Assembly: GCF_027744825.2 (NCBI RefSeq)
Contig: NC_071342.1
Coordinates: 25,369,501-25,433,500 of the forward strand
Origin: Synchiropus splendidus
Lineage: Eukaryota; Chordata; Actinopteri; Syngnathiformes; Callionymidae
Direction of reading: 5' to 3'
DNA length: 64,000 nucleotides
A program made the translations under genes and the position numbers. Numbering within the stretch: position 1 is the first letter of the stretch; the number at the start of each line of letters is the position of its first letter. The notes under the pieces were generated by a model. That model did no database searches, was not told where the DNA came from, and worked only from the letters and a program-made list of their open reading frames with translations. Shown one piece after another: positions 21,001-28,510 of the stretch.

Positions 21001-23352
21001 CTCTGCCAACGCAGACGAAGACTTCCTCTTCTGTTCTGCAGCCGTTCACCATTGTCATGTGTGTCTTTGGGAAGCCATCCGGGGGGGCGAGGGGGGAGGC
21101 ATCTCAGGTGGCAGTAATTTGGATAAACCCAGACTGTCAAGGGGGGGTCGATCGGATGGGAGTCTGAGGCCACACGGAGCGAAGCAGTCACTTCTAAAAG
21201 ACTCCTTCAGTCACATGGCACAACATTCCCATGCAACATTAGAGGAGAGACCAGAACAAGGAGCTGTCACACCACTCGTAAAGGTTTGCCAGTGGTCCGT
21301 GAGTCAGAAGAGCAGAGCCGACGACTGACGGCACATCTGCAGCCCTTCAACAGGACAAACACGGCCAAATCCATTCCAGATGGTGAGTGGAGGGCTGAAG
21401 CTGGTGTCGCTGGCGCGGTGAATTTCACACCAGCCCGCCGCCGCTGCCTCCTGACCACACCCACATTCCTGTGAGGTCAGAGCCGCAGCGCAGGCGGCCA
21501 TGTTGGAGGCAGGACACGGGTCCCAGCCAGTCACCAGCAAATAAGCCGCCAACAACCTTCGCCAGAGCGGCATGTGGACTGCCAACTACACTGTAATTCA
21601 AACCAACCCACGGAGAGCTCAGGTCCGGTCTAAAAATAAAGGCTGAGCTTTTCTTGAAACTCTTCACTTTAGCCAATGTTTCCCTTAAACCGCACTTTCA
21701 CTCTCATCGACATTCCCAGAATTCCACAACCCGGGCAGGAAGGGAGTAAATGAGTGGGTGCGTGCATGTGCATGTGTGTGTGTGTGTGTGTGTGTGTGCG
21801 TGCGTGGAGTCCTGCCTGTGCATCTGAGAGCAGTGAGGAGAATTAAAGCGCGACCCACTCCAGAATCAATGTCGACCACTGAAAGAGTTCTGGTTAAAGT
21901 TCAGAGCGACTCTGACTCATCGAGGGGCGTGGTCACGGGTCAGCTGATGCTGGACGAGTCGGAGTCATTCATGACTAGTCACAAGAGTTGAGGTTACATC
22001 AACATCCTGAAGGTTTGTGGAATAAAACAGAGCGTGTTCTCACCCGCTGAGCCAACCCACCCACTCTCACCAACACACTGTAAGGCCAGCTGCCTGCGTT
22101 ACCATGGCGACCGCAGCTCTTGTGTTTCCCAGGATATCATGTGGAGGCGAGAGGACTGAGCCACGCACGCACGCACGCGGTCGGCAGCGTCAGTTTTCAG
22201 GCGCTTCAGGTGAACTGCGTCTCCAGCTCATGTTTCTCTTCAGTCAAACTTTCTTCTTGAGGTGTGGTGAACACAGATCAGAGCAGCTTGCACATGATGC
22301 TCAGGTGATCCTCAGCACCAGAACCGGCTGAAGGAAAACCACTCTGTCCAGCAACAGCACTGGCGAGACTTCACACGACCACATGAGGCAAAACCTCTTC
22401 TGTTCAGTCCCTCAAACCTTCAAATTCCTGCTAACTGAAACGGACTCCCAGTGAAGGCCATCCAGCTTCCATCCGCTAGGACCAGCCAACAATCAACAGA
22501 AGATCACCGGAGTTAAACTGAGAATCTCAACACACACTCTCTGTCCTTGTGAGGACCTCTCCTGGCCATCACCCGGCCTCTCGCCCTCAACACATGGCTC
22601 ACCTGAACCAGGACTCTGAACCAAACTGGGACCCAGCTGGAACCACCCAGTTGTCTTGAGGTTTTCGACCTCAAAACTCGATGTGGACCAACCAAAATGT
22701 CTGCACAAGATCAGTCCACGCAGGTTATTAATCCACGCACATGAACAGAGAGCAGAGAGACTCCTGCTGCATATTTAACAGCAGGGGGGAATGATTCAGT
22801 GTTGAGGGAGAGCGCTGCAGCCGTGGGCCACCAGGACACAGGCGGGCTCACTCACACAGCCCCACCAGCCCAACCAACAGCTCTCACTCTCTTCAGTCCT
22901 TCTCCAACCCTTGAACGCTAGTTCAACGTGAAGACAGCGGTGAGCCACCAGGGCTCACAAACTCTGCACCACACATGAGGCAAGCTTCCTTCTGCTGGAG
23001 TGACCTTCCACCTCCAACAGTCAAGAGAAGACAGAACTAGCCGCGAGCAGCAGCGGTGGTGAGACGGTTCCACTTCCTAACTGATGAGAGAAGTGTGCAG
23101 CCAGAGCTTCAGTCACGTCACTGGTCGCCCCAGTCACAACAAGTGCAGACGGCAGGAACAAGGTCACGTCTGGCTGGTGTCGCCGGACAGCGGCGGGGTC
23201 TCACCTGCGAGGGCTTTGATCCGCGAGCGCTCGAACAGGCGGGCCGAGCTGTTCTCGTTGTCCCAGTCGTCGGCGTCCCAGCGGTTGTTCACGCCTTCGT
23301 TGTACTGCTGCTGGATCTCCATGTGGTCGTACTCCGCCGCAACCGACGTCAT
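15..23352 (-). CDS. sptbn1: beta-spectrin, non-erythrocytic 1 (5' half of gene, 23 coding exons)
   Basis: Beta-spectrin pairs with alpha-spectrin and crosslinks actin under the plasma membrane. All 23 coding exons (given separately) join without a frame break: 3,767 coding nt, 1,255 residues plus two bases of an Arg codon. In order the product has a short acidic N-terminus, two calponin-homology domains (about residues 54-158 and 173-278) and about nine spectrin repeats from about residue 300. Repeats 1-2 are the family's site for lateral pairing with alpha-spectrin. The first exon ([17 protein letters not shown]...) and the alternative exon (MELQ...[13 protein letters not shown]) match the two known SPTBN1 N-termini as I recall them, better than SPTBN2 or SPTB. 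The family is about 2,360 residues long, so roughly half the protein, including the remaining repeats and the PH domain, lies off the left edge. Most introns are short, but introns 1, 2, 4 and 15 are enlarged, the last two by tandem repeats. Confidence 0.95.
279..698 (-). CDS. sptbn1: sptbn1 exon 22 (spectrin repeats 8-9, residues 1049-1188)
   Basis: Encodes [20 protein letters not shown] through [13 protein letters not shown]. This is the longest exon here, 420 nt or 140 codons, phase 0 at both ends. Acceptor CTTCAG|GA, donor CCAG|GTGAGA. Confidence 0.95.
796..1011 (-). CDS. sptbn1: sptbn1 exon 21 (spectrin repeats 7-8, residues 977-1048), GC donor
   Basis: Encodes [20 protein letters not shown] through ITRVWEEMK. 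Acceptor CCGCAG|GT. The donor is the non-canonical GC type, AAG|GCGAGT. No GT nearby keeps the frame, and the 72-codon length plus the junction with DTMKNREE fix the site. 216 nt. Confidence 0.93.
1049..1065. repeat. 17-nt homopolymer G (C in gene sense) in 57-bp sptbn1 intron 20
   Basis: In gene sense, donor GTG is followed at once by 17 C. The run takes up almost a third of the intron. Confidence 0.95.
1069..1189 (-). CDS. sptbn1: sptbn1 exon 20 (spectrin repeat 7, residues 936-976)
   Basis: Encodes [20 protein letters not shown] through [11 protein letters not shown]. Acceptor GGGCAG|GT, donor CAAG|GTGCCC. 121 nt. The donor runs straight into 17 C residues of the 57-bp intron 1012-1068. 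Confidence 0.94.
1253..1390 (-). CDS. sptbn1: sptbn1 exon 19 (spectrin repeats 6-7, residues 890-935)
   Basis: Encodes [20 protein letters not shown] through KAQQDKLNT. Acceptor CTCCAG|GT, donor CCAG|GTGAGC, phase 2 (AG|G Arg). 138 nt. Confidence 0.95.
1616..1827 (-). CDS. sptbn1: sptbn1 exon 18 (spectrin repeats 5-6, residues 820-889)
   Basis: Encodes [20 protein letters not shown] through [11 protein letters not shown]. Acceptor CCGCAG|GT, donor ACCG|GTCAGT with phase 2 (CG|G Arg). 212 nt. The preceding intron (1828-2699) carries three copies of the dispersed GTCCCCAC repeat. Confidence 0.95.
1995..2665 (+). mobile_element. three adjacent copies of a dispersed TIR-like repeat (GTCCCCAC family)
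   Basis: Copies at about 1995-2272, 2285-2462 and 2478-2665, all in the same orientation, in sptbn1 intron 17. Shared landmarks in order: GTGGGGACCT; CAGTTTGAGGGTGAAAAC; AACTGGGT; GGTTCAGACTCCTG; CAGGTGAGCCAT; GGCTGGGGAAAGGGTGATG; CCTCACAA; GTCCCCACAAGG. The ends are inverted copies of GTGGGGAC. No coding capacity, so it looks like a MITE or fold-back element. I cannot name the family. Confidence 0.7.
2227..2266. repeat. TG microsatellite
   Basis: About 20 TG units in sptbn1 intron 17, between two copies of the dispersed GTCCCCAC family. Confidence 0.95.
2700..2906 (-). CDS. sptbn1: sptbn1 exon 17 (spectrin repeat 5, residues 751-819)
   Basis: Encodes [20 protein letters not shown] through [10 protein letters not shown]. 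Acceptor CGGCAG|GC, donor GGAG|GTCAGA. 207 nt, 69 codons. Confidence 0.95.
2972..3052 (-). CDS. sptbn1: sptbn1 exon 16 (spectrin repeats 4-5, residues 724-750)
   Basis: Encodes [20 protein letters not shown] then CNQHQFQ, the end of one repeat helix. Acceptor CTCCAG|GA, donor CCAG|GTGAGA. 81 nt. The next intron (2907-2971) is 65 bp. Confidence 0.94.
3080..4199. repeat. CACTC minisatellite filling sptbn1 intron 15
   Basis: About 1.1 kb of CACT tetranucleotides interrupted by CACCTCCTT and CTCCTTCA. Within it, a block starting at 3293 recurs from 3717 with the same pattern of interruptions for about 200 bp, a higher-order period of 424 bp. In the gene's sense the array reads GGAGGTGAGTGAGTGA over and over. 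Confidence 0.98.
4229..4447 (-). CDS. sptbn1: sptbn1 exon 15 (spectrin repeat 4, residues 651-723)
   Basis: Encodes [20 protein letters not shown] through [11 protein letters not shown]. Acceptor CTGCAG|GA, donor CCAG|GTAGGA. 219 nt, 73 codons. The following intron (3053-4228) is almost entirely minisatellite. Confidence 0.94.
4529..4680 (-). CDS. sptbn1: sptbn1 exon 14 (spectrin repeats 3-4, residues 600-650)
   Basis: Encodes [20 protein letters not shown] through [13 protein letters not shown]. The acceptor CTGCAG|GA is good. The donor is weak: GAG|GTCCTC matches the consensus only at the exon end and GT. The position is set by homology (EMAEE joined to EGWIREKE) and by phase 0. 152 nt. 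Confidence 0.9.
4744..4897 (-). CDS. sptbn1: sptbn1 exon 13 (spectrin repeat 3, residues 549-599)
   Basis: Encodes [20 protein letters not shown] through RFANDSD. Acceptor TCCACAG|AT, donor GACG|GTGAGC, phase 1 (G|GA Gly). 154 nt. Confidence 0.94.
4974..5180 (-). CDS. sptbn1: sptbn1 exon 12 (spectrin repeats 2-3, residues 480-548)
   Basis: Encodes [20 protein letters not shown] through [12 protein letters not shown]. Acceptor CTGCAG|GC, donor GAAG|GTGCGA. 207 nt, 69 codons. Confidence 0.94.
5545..5640 (-). CDS. sptbn1: sptbn1 exon 11 (spectrin repeat 2, residues 448-479)
   Basis: Encodes [20 protein letters not shown] ending AAYEERVQ. Acceptor TTTCCAG|GA, donor CCAG|GTGGGT. 96 nt, phase 0 at both ends. 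Confidence 0.94.
5717..5875 (-). CDS. sptbn1: sptbn1 exon 10 (spectrin repeats 1-2, residues 395-447)
   Basis: Encodes [20 protein letters not shown] through [15 protein letters not shown]. Acceptor TGTTCAG|GC, donor GCAG|GTGCGC. 159 nt, 53 codons. This stretch is part of the region that pairs with alpha-spectrin in the family. Confidence 0.95.
5941..6058 (-). CDS. sptbn1: sptbn1 exon 9 (spectrin repeat 1, residues 355-394)
   Basis: Encodes [20 protein letters not shown] and ends GKLISDINK. Acceptor CTCACAG|AT, donor CAAG|GTGAGG. 118 nt. Confidence 0.95.
6148..6335 (-). CDS. sptbn1: sptbn1 exon 8 (spectrin repeat 1, residues 293-354)
   Basis: Encodes [20 protein letters not shown] through [12 protein letters not shown]. 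Acceptor CGTAG|GT, donor CCAA|GTAGGT with phase 2 (AA|A Lys). 188 nt. Confidence 0.94.
6398..6510 (-). CDS. sptbn1: sptbn1 exon 7 (end of CH2, residues 255-292)
   Basis: Encodes [20 protein letters not shown] and the [13 protein letters not shown] helix that leads from CH2 into the first spectrin repeat. Acceptor TCTCAG|AT, donor GAAG|GTGAGA. 113 nt. Confidence 0.94.
6973..7088 (-). CDS. sptbn1: sptbn1 exon 6 (CH2 domain, residues 216-254)
   Basis: Encodes [20 protein letters not shown], then [18 protein letters not shown]. Acceptor CTCCAG|GC, donor GAAG|GTCAGG, phase 1 out. 116 nt. Confidence 0.95.
7240..7420 (+). mobile_element. GTCCCCAC-family copy, degraded
   Basis: Has GAGCCATGTGCT, GGCTGGGGGAAGGGTGATG and CTCCCCAC in the same order as the other copies, flanked by short GTGTGT runs on both sides. 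It lies in sptbn1 intron 5, just before exon 5's donor side. Confidence 0.6.
7434..7514 (-). CDS. sptbn1: sptbn1 exon 5 (CH2 domain, residues 189-215)
   Basis: Encodes [20 protein letters not shown] and ALIHKH of CH2. Acceptor TTCGCAG|CT, donor ACAG|GTGACA. 81 nt. The intron upstream of it in the gene (7515-8400) is mostly an ATC-type array. Confidence 0.94.
7607..8245. repeat. ATC/CAC trinucleotide array in sptbn1 intron 4
   Basis: About 640 bp of ATC with interspersed CAC and TTC triplets. It makes up most of the 886-bp intron between exons 4 and 5. All three frames on both strands are open through it, which reflects its period of three and not coding. Confidence 0.98.
8401..8492 (-). CDS. 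sptbn1: sptbn1 exon 4 (CH1-CH2 linker, residues 159-188)
   Basis: Encodes [20 protein letters not shown] through [11 protein letters not shown], the linker and first helix of CH2. Acceptor GCGCAG|AT. The donor is GCAGG|GTGAGA, fixed by the need for phase 2 (GG|C Gly) with exon 5. 92 nt. Confidence 0.94.
8882..9055 (-). CDS. sptbn1: sptbn1 exon 3 (CH1 domain end, residues 101-158)
   Basis: Encodes [20 protein letters not shown] through [14 protein letters not shown], the most conserved part of the first CH domain. Acceptor TTCGCAG|CC, donor CCAG|GTACGG. 174 nt, phase 0 at both ends. Confidence 0.95.
10659..10810 (-). CDS. sptbn1: sptbn1 exon 2 (CH1 domain start, residues 50-100)
   Basis: Encodes [19 protein letters not shown] and the remainder of the first helices of calponin-homology domain 1, ending [10 protein letters not shown]. 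Acceptor TTCCAG|AT, donor CTG|GTGAGT. It receives either first exon in phase 1. 152 nt. Confidence 0.95.
11009..11075. repeat. GT microsatellite
   Basis: About 33 GT units in sptbn1 intron 1. Confidence 0.97.
12235..12335. mobile_element. remnant with GATCGG/GATATCGGCC motifs
   Basis: Contains GATGGGGCGATGACCGATTG, GATATCGGCCCG and GATCGGTGACCCATCGATC, the look of a common fish dispersed repeat. A second remnant (CAGGGATGGGACCGATCCCA, CAGTATCCGGCCCCAATACC) lies at about 16,320-16,370. Family not assigned. Confidence 0.4.
12708..13164 (-). pseudogene. immunoglobulin-superfamily-like fragment with frameshift in sptbn1 intron 1
   Basis: The minus strand reads a hydrophobic start ([11 protein letters not shown]), then [17 protein letters not shown] and [14 protein letters not shown]. 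The last resembles the D-x-G-x-Y-x-C end of an Ig domain. Next comes [15 protein letters not shown], like the start of a second Ig domain. An extra base near 12,849 then causes a stop. In the next frame [20 protein letters not shown] continues the Ig-like pattern to a stop at 12708. Signal-peptide-like and both domain-like parts run together without introns, and there is no in-frame ATG, so a decayed retrocopy is likely. I do not recognise the parent gene. Confidence 0.42.
15027..15061. repeat. TG microsatellite
   Basis: About 17 TG units in sptbn1 intron 1 (exon 1a transcript), directly followed by a GTCCCCACAAGG repeat copy. Confidence 0.93.
15060..15175 (+). mobile_element. GTCCCCAC-family copy, truncated
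   Basis: GTCCCCACAAGG directly after a TG run, then AACTGGGT, TTTGGTTCAG and TCCTGGTTCAGCTGAGCC. The distal half is missing. Confidence 0.55.
17957..17989. repeat. CTG triplet run in sptbn1 intron 1
   Basis: About nine CTG/CCG-type triplets in a row, with CCGCCG at the left edge. Non-coding. Confidence 0.9.
18940..19153 (-). CDS. sptbn1: sptbn1 alternative first exon 1b (short-isoform N-terminus)
   Basis: Begins [20 protein letters not shown] and ends [13 protein letters not shown] with donor CAAG|GTAGGA, phase 1, so it can splice to exon 2 exactly as exon 1a does. The mammalian SPTBN1 short isoform starts MELQ and ends with the same [13 protein letters not shown] block. This copy is 71 codons, about twice the mammalian length as I recall it. 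The extra part is a Ser/Pro/Gly-rich insert at about residues 20-54. The ATG has G at -3 and G at +4. A 7-codon upstream ORF (19204-19181) lies in its leader. Its position inside intron 1 implies a second promoter above about 19.2 kb. Confidence 0.88.
22535..22705 (-). mobile_element. GTCCCCAC-family copy
   Basis: Read on the minus strand it keeps CGAGGTCGAAAACCTC, AACTGGGT, GGTTCAGAGTCCTGG, TTCAGGTGAGCCATGTGTT and GTGATG in family order, ending GGTCCTCACAAGGACA. Confidence 0.65.
23205..23352 (-). CDS. sptbn1: sptbn1 exon 1a (long-isoform N-terminus, residues 1-49)
   Basis: Encodes the canonical N-terminus ending [15 protein letters not shown], with donor CAG|GTGAGA. The ATG at 23352 has A at -3. 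Upstream on the minus strand a good acceptor (GGTTCTTGCAG) ends at 23492, so this exon probably begins at 23491 with about 139 nt of 5' UTR and has a further non-coding exon upstream. It ends in phase 1 (G|AT, Asp) and joins exon 2. Confidence 0.93.
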
Positions 23353-26300
23353 CTTGACCCCGATGCGACTCCTCCACTGCCGCCTCCAAGTCCGCCCAAC
23401 TGCTTCCTGTTGCTACTGTCGACGGGACCCCCCGCTCACGCGGTCACAGAGTGGCGGCTCTGTCTCGCAGGCCCAGAGGATGTGTCACTACCTGCAAGAA
23501 CCAGACGACACGGTTAGGCACCAGAGACTCCAGATCAACACCATCATCATCAACGGAGCGGGTGACTGACACCTCAAGCTCAACCTCGATAAATGGAACC
23601 CACAGATACTTGTCTACAGCATTAGGAGGTGAGAGTCAGTTCCGCTCCAACCTCCTGACGTGCTACACTGATGTGAAAGGAAGGGGCGTTCACACAGCTC
23701 ACACAATCTCACATCCGAGAAGGTCACCTCACGTTCCAAATCTTCTCTGGAGGTCCAGTTCCACGACCGAGTGATCAAGGGGAAAAGTGAGTTAAGGTCG
23801 CCGCCCCGTGGCCAGAACATGCAACTGCAGAGTTCCAAACAAAGCACGGAGCTGTGGCTTCCGTCGCCATAGCAACACACTTCCTGGTGCTGCTCTTCGC
23901 ATGAAGGCAGAAAAATAAACTTTACCCAGATGCTGGTTGTTTGCTGGTGCATTTGTTCAGCGGGATATGAACATGACTGGACTCTCAGCGTGACTCAGCA
24001 GCAGCAGCAGCAGTGCAGAGATGGAGTGGGCATCAGATGCGCTGCTGTGTTGTCATGGCAACATGCGGCGCTCGCCTTCACAGCACGGGAGGCAGCTCAG
24101 CGCCGTCGAAAACTCCGACTGGAACACTTGTTTGGAGACTAGCTTCAGCATCGTCTCTTCATCTCTCGCACATCTCTCGTCATCTGCTTGAATATTTGGC
24201 CCCGGTGATGACGAGGCTCAGCATGAATGAAAGGGTCCTTCAGGACAGCAGAATACTGAAGAGACCAAGCACTCGCTGAGACACTGTGGCCTCAAATGGA
24301 CCAGAGGTCCGCTTCAGCGCTGCCCCGGGACCAGGCTTCAGAGCCGTGGGTCTGGTCACATCCAGGTCAGAGACAAACCTCGTGGAGGTCATCGTGTCAT
24401 CCTCCTGCAGAGATGTGCTCGAGGAGTAAACCTGACCGGGACACGCAGCTTGTACACAGGCGCTTCATCTTCTGGAGACAATCAACTCCATCATCTGTCC
24501 TCAGCTGTCCAACCACCTTCCACCACCGCGGTGTTCGCGGCACGCGATTGACAGGCTGCGTTTACAGCAAAAAACAATATGCACTTGTTAGGTTTTCATA
24601 ATGTATGAGTGCGCCGTGTCCTAAAGGTGCGTGCGTGCGTGCGTGCGTGCGTGCTGCTGCAGCCCACGCTCTGCTCAGAAAGACCTGGACTTGTGTTGCC
24701 AGGCTAAAAATATGAGGCGGAGCAGGAGCCCACAGTGGAGCCAGGTCTGTGCTGAACATGCAGCAAGAGAAGGCACCAGCGTTGCATAAGGAGAGCCGCC
24801 ACGGCAACGTTCTTCAGGTGTTAGGGGCATCACCATGGCAACCCGCTCACATTCAGACTCCTCTGAGAGAGAGAACGCACCCGAGCCTCTGAGGGATTCA
24901 TCAAAACTAGATACAGCCAGTGACATCACAGCGTGATGGTGAGGAAAGAAGGGGCAAACCCACTGGTTATCTCGCCGCACGAGTCCGAGGAGCCAGAGGA
25001 CGGACGGGTATTTATGGCAGGAGTGATAAGAAGCTGACGGAGGGAAGGAAGGACAGAAATAGAGAGTCGCGACAGATGGGTGGCGGTGAGAAACCGAAGC
25101 AGGAGCACGGAGGAGGTTGCAGCCGGAGAGGCTGTCAGGACTGGGCTCAGAGCTGAGAGCTCCTGCTGCAGCCGCGTCTCCACCATCCGTGGTGCTCTCC
25201 TCCTGCTCCAGCCGCTCGCCCACACCTCCTCCCACTCATCCCGCCTCCCTTCTTCCCACGCCAGTCACCAGCTTCCATCTCGTCCTGCCTCGCGCTCGTT
25301 TTTCAACTGTCCAGATGATCCGAATCCTCTCAGAGTCTCAACTCTCTAGGGTCAGTCACCGGTGACCAACAGTCACCTGATCACTTCAACTATCCAGACG
25401 CCATTTATGAAAAGCAGTTCCGGGAAGTCGGAGGCCCCCTGCTGGCTTCACGGGGAGCTGCAGGACCAGCATGACAGTCGCTCAGGAAACAAATGTCTCT
25501 GCAAACATGTTGGACTGACGGGACAGTTTCACGGCTCATTCTCTCTCCGTCTAAAGAGGCACATAGCGGAGTGAAAAGCTGCCGTCGCCATAGCGACCGC
25601 TGTCCCAGCAGGCTTTGTGTTTGCAGCCTGCTCATCAGACTCCCGACAGCCAGACAAAACCCCCTCAGCTGAAGCAAAGAGCAACTTTTTCAAGATCATT
25701 CACAGAGTTCTGAGCATGAAGCAGAGGAGGAGCACATGTGGACGGTCGCTGGAGGTCAAGACCACTCGATGGAGCTCACTGGTGGAGCTCCTCTGAAGGG
25801 TCCTGGACCACAGTCCTCGCCGTGGTGGCCATGAGAACAAAGTCTCGCAGGTCACCACAGAAGCACCGTCGTGACGCCTGCTGCGTCTCGCTTCTCATCG
25901 ACGCCTCAGTCAACATATCTCATTGCTTTTCAGGTCTTTTCTGTATCTGAATATGAGAAGCATTGCGCAGGAGAAATCTGTGGGCCACTTCCTCCCAGCC
26001 TTTACAACTTTGTTATTCAAGTATCAGTTGTTCACCATGGCAACAGTTGAGTGCAGCTCCTACGCACCGCGGGCTGCTCTTCGCTGCAGAGCAACACAAA
26101 GATTCCAGTGTGAACGTCGCCGCCACTTGACAGCAGATTCGTCTGTGAGTGGCCAATGGGAAAAAGGTCAGCGTGAAAACACCGAGCCAGCATTTTGTTC
26201 CTCCATTTTGGTTTCAAGAGAGTTTAATTTCTCCTGACTAATGCGTGTCCTTGGGCAGATTCACGTCCAGAGACTCTTATTCTGGCTAGAGTTTCCTAGA

Positions 26301-28138
26301 CAGGTGTGTTTCTAATGTCCACTTGTGTCTGTGTTTCACACGACAATGATTGACAGTGGAAAACCGAGGCATCAAGCGAACATGTGGAAACAGTTCCTGG
26401 TCCTGGTGAAGGCTGACGCTCACCAACCATCAGTCAGGAGGGGCACTGGCAGGTGGGCGCCTCCACACCAACAGAGAGCCTCCTCTTATTCAGGCCACAC
26501 AGACGCATGTGGGACAGATCCCACCCGACATGCAGGCGCTCACTGGAGCCAGCACTGATCCACTTTCACCACCTTGAAAAGCTCCAAGTCACCGCCGCAG
26601 TGTGGCTCTGCAGCGGAGCTTCAGAGAGCGTTAAAATAGGCTGGATGCTCATATTTAGTTCTGACCCCTTTGTCAACATGGGCCGGTCCTCGCAGAGGCA
26701 GCAGCTCTGCTCTCAATCGCGCTGGACCTCCTGCGACTCACGGACTCACAGTCGACTTGTGAGAGTCACGTGTGTCTTCTGAGAGCACCATGAGACACGG
26801 CACACGGATTAAGGGAAGAAACCAGCCAGCGCTGCCGTGGTCATCAGAGAAGGTCGCGCTCTCGCTCTGTTGGCCGTTGCCATGGTTACGCCACTGAATC
26901 AACTGGCAAATAAAGTACAAAACTGGGACGAGGCTAAAGCTTCTCAGGACCTAAACCATGTCACATGACGATACTAGGCTTCGTGACAGACGGGAAAGAA
27001 CACAGCAAAAACAGCACTAGATGTCCCCACAAGGACAGTTAAACCAGGTGCGCGCACGCGCACACAGACACACACGCACAGGAGGGGCGGGAGGATTTAC
27101 CGGGGGCCTCTGCTCTGTCATGTGAGTCTCGTGGACAAAAGGAATAAAAGAGAGAGGAATGTGTCGGGATGAGACCACAAAGATCACCAGAACCGACCCG
27201 GAGAGAAGTGGGAGTTGTCACTTTAACCCGGAGGTCATGTGACCGGGAGGAGCACGATGCAACAGCAGCTGTGTTGAGTCACACGAGTGCGACCTGAGCG
27301 CCAGCTGATAACACACTTGCAACACACCTGAGCGCTGCTGCAGGTCCAGCTGCTGACGCACGGGTCGGGCCCGGAGACGCGCCGCCTCAGCTCTGAGGTA
27401 AGGTAAAAGATCCGGCCAGCTGAGAGCTTCCGCTCCCCATCAATACGTCATGTGGTCACATTTGTTCAGTCAGGCGACTTGTTTTCTTCAGAGCCCAGAT
27501 TCAAGTGAGACAAAGGAGCCGAGATCTTTTCCAGAGACTGACCCAGTGAGACCCAAGACAGAAGACGTTCCCACCCAGTCACCACTGCAGCTCGCCAGGC
27601 CAAGACCACCAATCCTGCTGAGCATCACCCCGAGACGGGCCCTCGCCGTGGTCCTCTCACCAAGCCACGGTCACATCTGCAGCGGCTGCACACCGAGCTG
27701 GGCCCACGCTTCCAAGTGCAGACCTCTTCCATAGCGCTGCTTCAGGGAACACAGACAGGCTGTGTGGTTTGAAAGAAGCAAACTCTAAATGACTGTAAAT
27801 TCCCAAACATGAAAAGCTCCCAGCAATAAACAACATTCAGCCAGGAGCCCAAAGCTCCTCTGCTTCAGCTGCACGCACCGCTCCGTGACCTTGACTGACC
27901 ACAGCCAGCCAAATCCACATGAAATGCTGAACATGACTCTGGGTTTGCTCCTGCTCTCAGCAGCTCGTGTCTCAGCGCAGTCAAAGCGGGACGCTTGGTC
28001 CAGAGGTCACCGTCGTGAGGTCCAACGCAGAGCTGCGCTGCGTGGCCCTCCCTGCCGCCTGGGCGGGGTTTATTGGTGGACGCCCTTCTCATCCGTCTGC
28101 ATGACTGCATGGTTCACTGATGTGGGAGCGCTCTCTCG

Positions 28139-28141
28139 CAC

Positions 28142-28194
<53 letters not shown>

Positions 28195-28196
28195 CA
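28139..28196. repeat. GCAC tetranucleotide array
   Basis: About 14 ACGC units, directly before a copy of the dispersed GTCCCCAC family. Confidence 0.95.
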
Positions 28197-28197
28197 T

Positions 28198-28345
28198 GTT
28201 ATGTTTTTGTTTGTGCCATCACCCTTTCCCCAGCCTCTCCCCCAGAACACGTGGCTCATCTGGACCAGGACCTCGGACTAGACTGGACCCAGTTATTTGG
28301 AAGATTTTGCCGTGAAACTGAAGCTTCGAACGACAAGTACAGCTC
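28198..28345 (-). mobile_element. GTCCCCAC-family copy
   Basis: Contains CATCACCCTTTCCCCAGCC, CACGTGGCTCATCTGGACC and TGGACCCAGTTATTTGGAAG, the reverse complement of the family core. It sits between a GCAC array and a GT run. Confidence 0.68.
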
Positions 28346-28437
28346 ACAAGTTCACACACACACGGGCTGCAGTGTCTGGAGACGAACAAACAGACGACGG
28401 GAGCAGGTCCTGATGCACACGCCGTGGAGACCCTGCA

Positions 28438-28439
<2 letters not shown>

Positions 28440-28509
<70 letters not shown>
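28440..28509. repeat. GT microsatellite
   Basis: About 35 GT units, about 100 bp beyond the same dispersed repeat copy that has the GCAC array on its other side. Confidence 0.97.
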
Positions 28510-28510
<1 letters not shown>
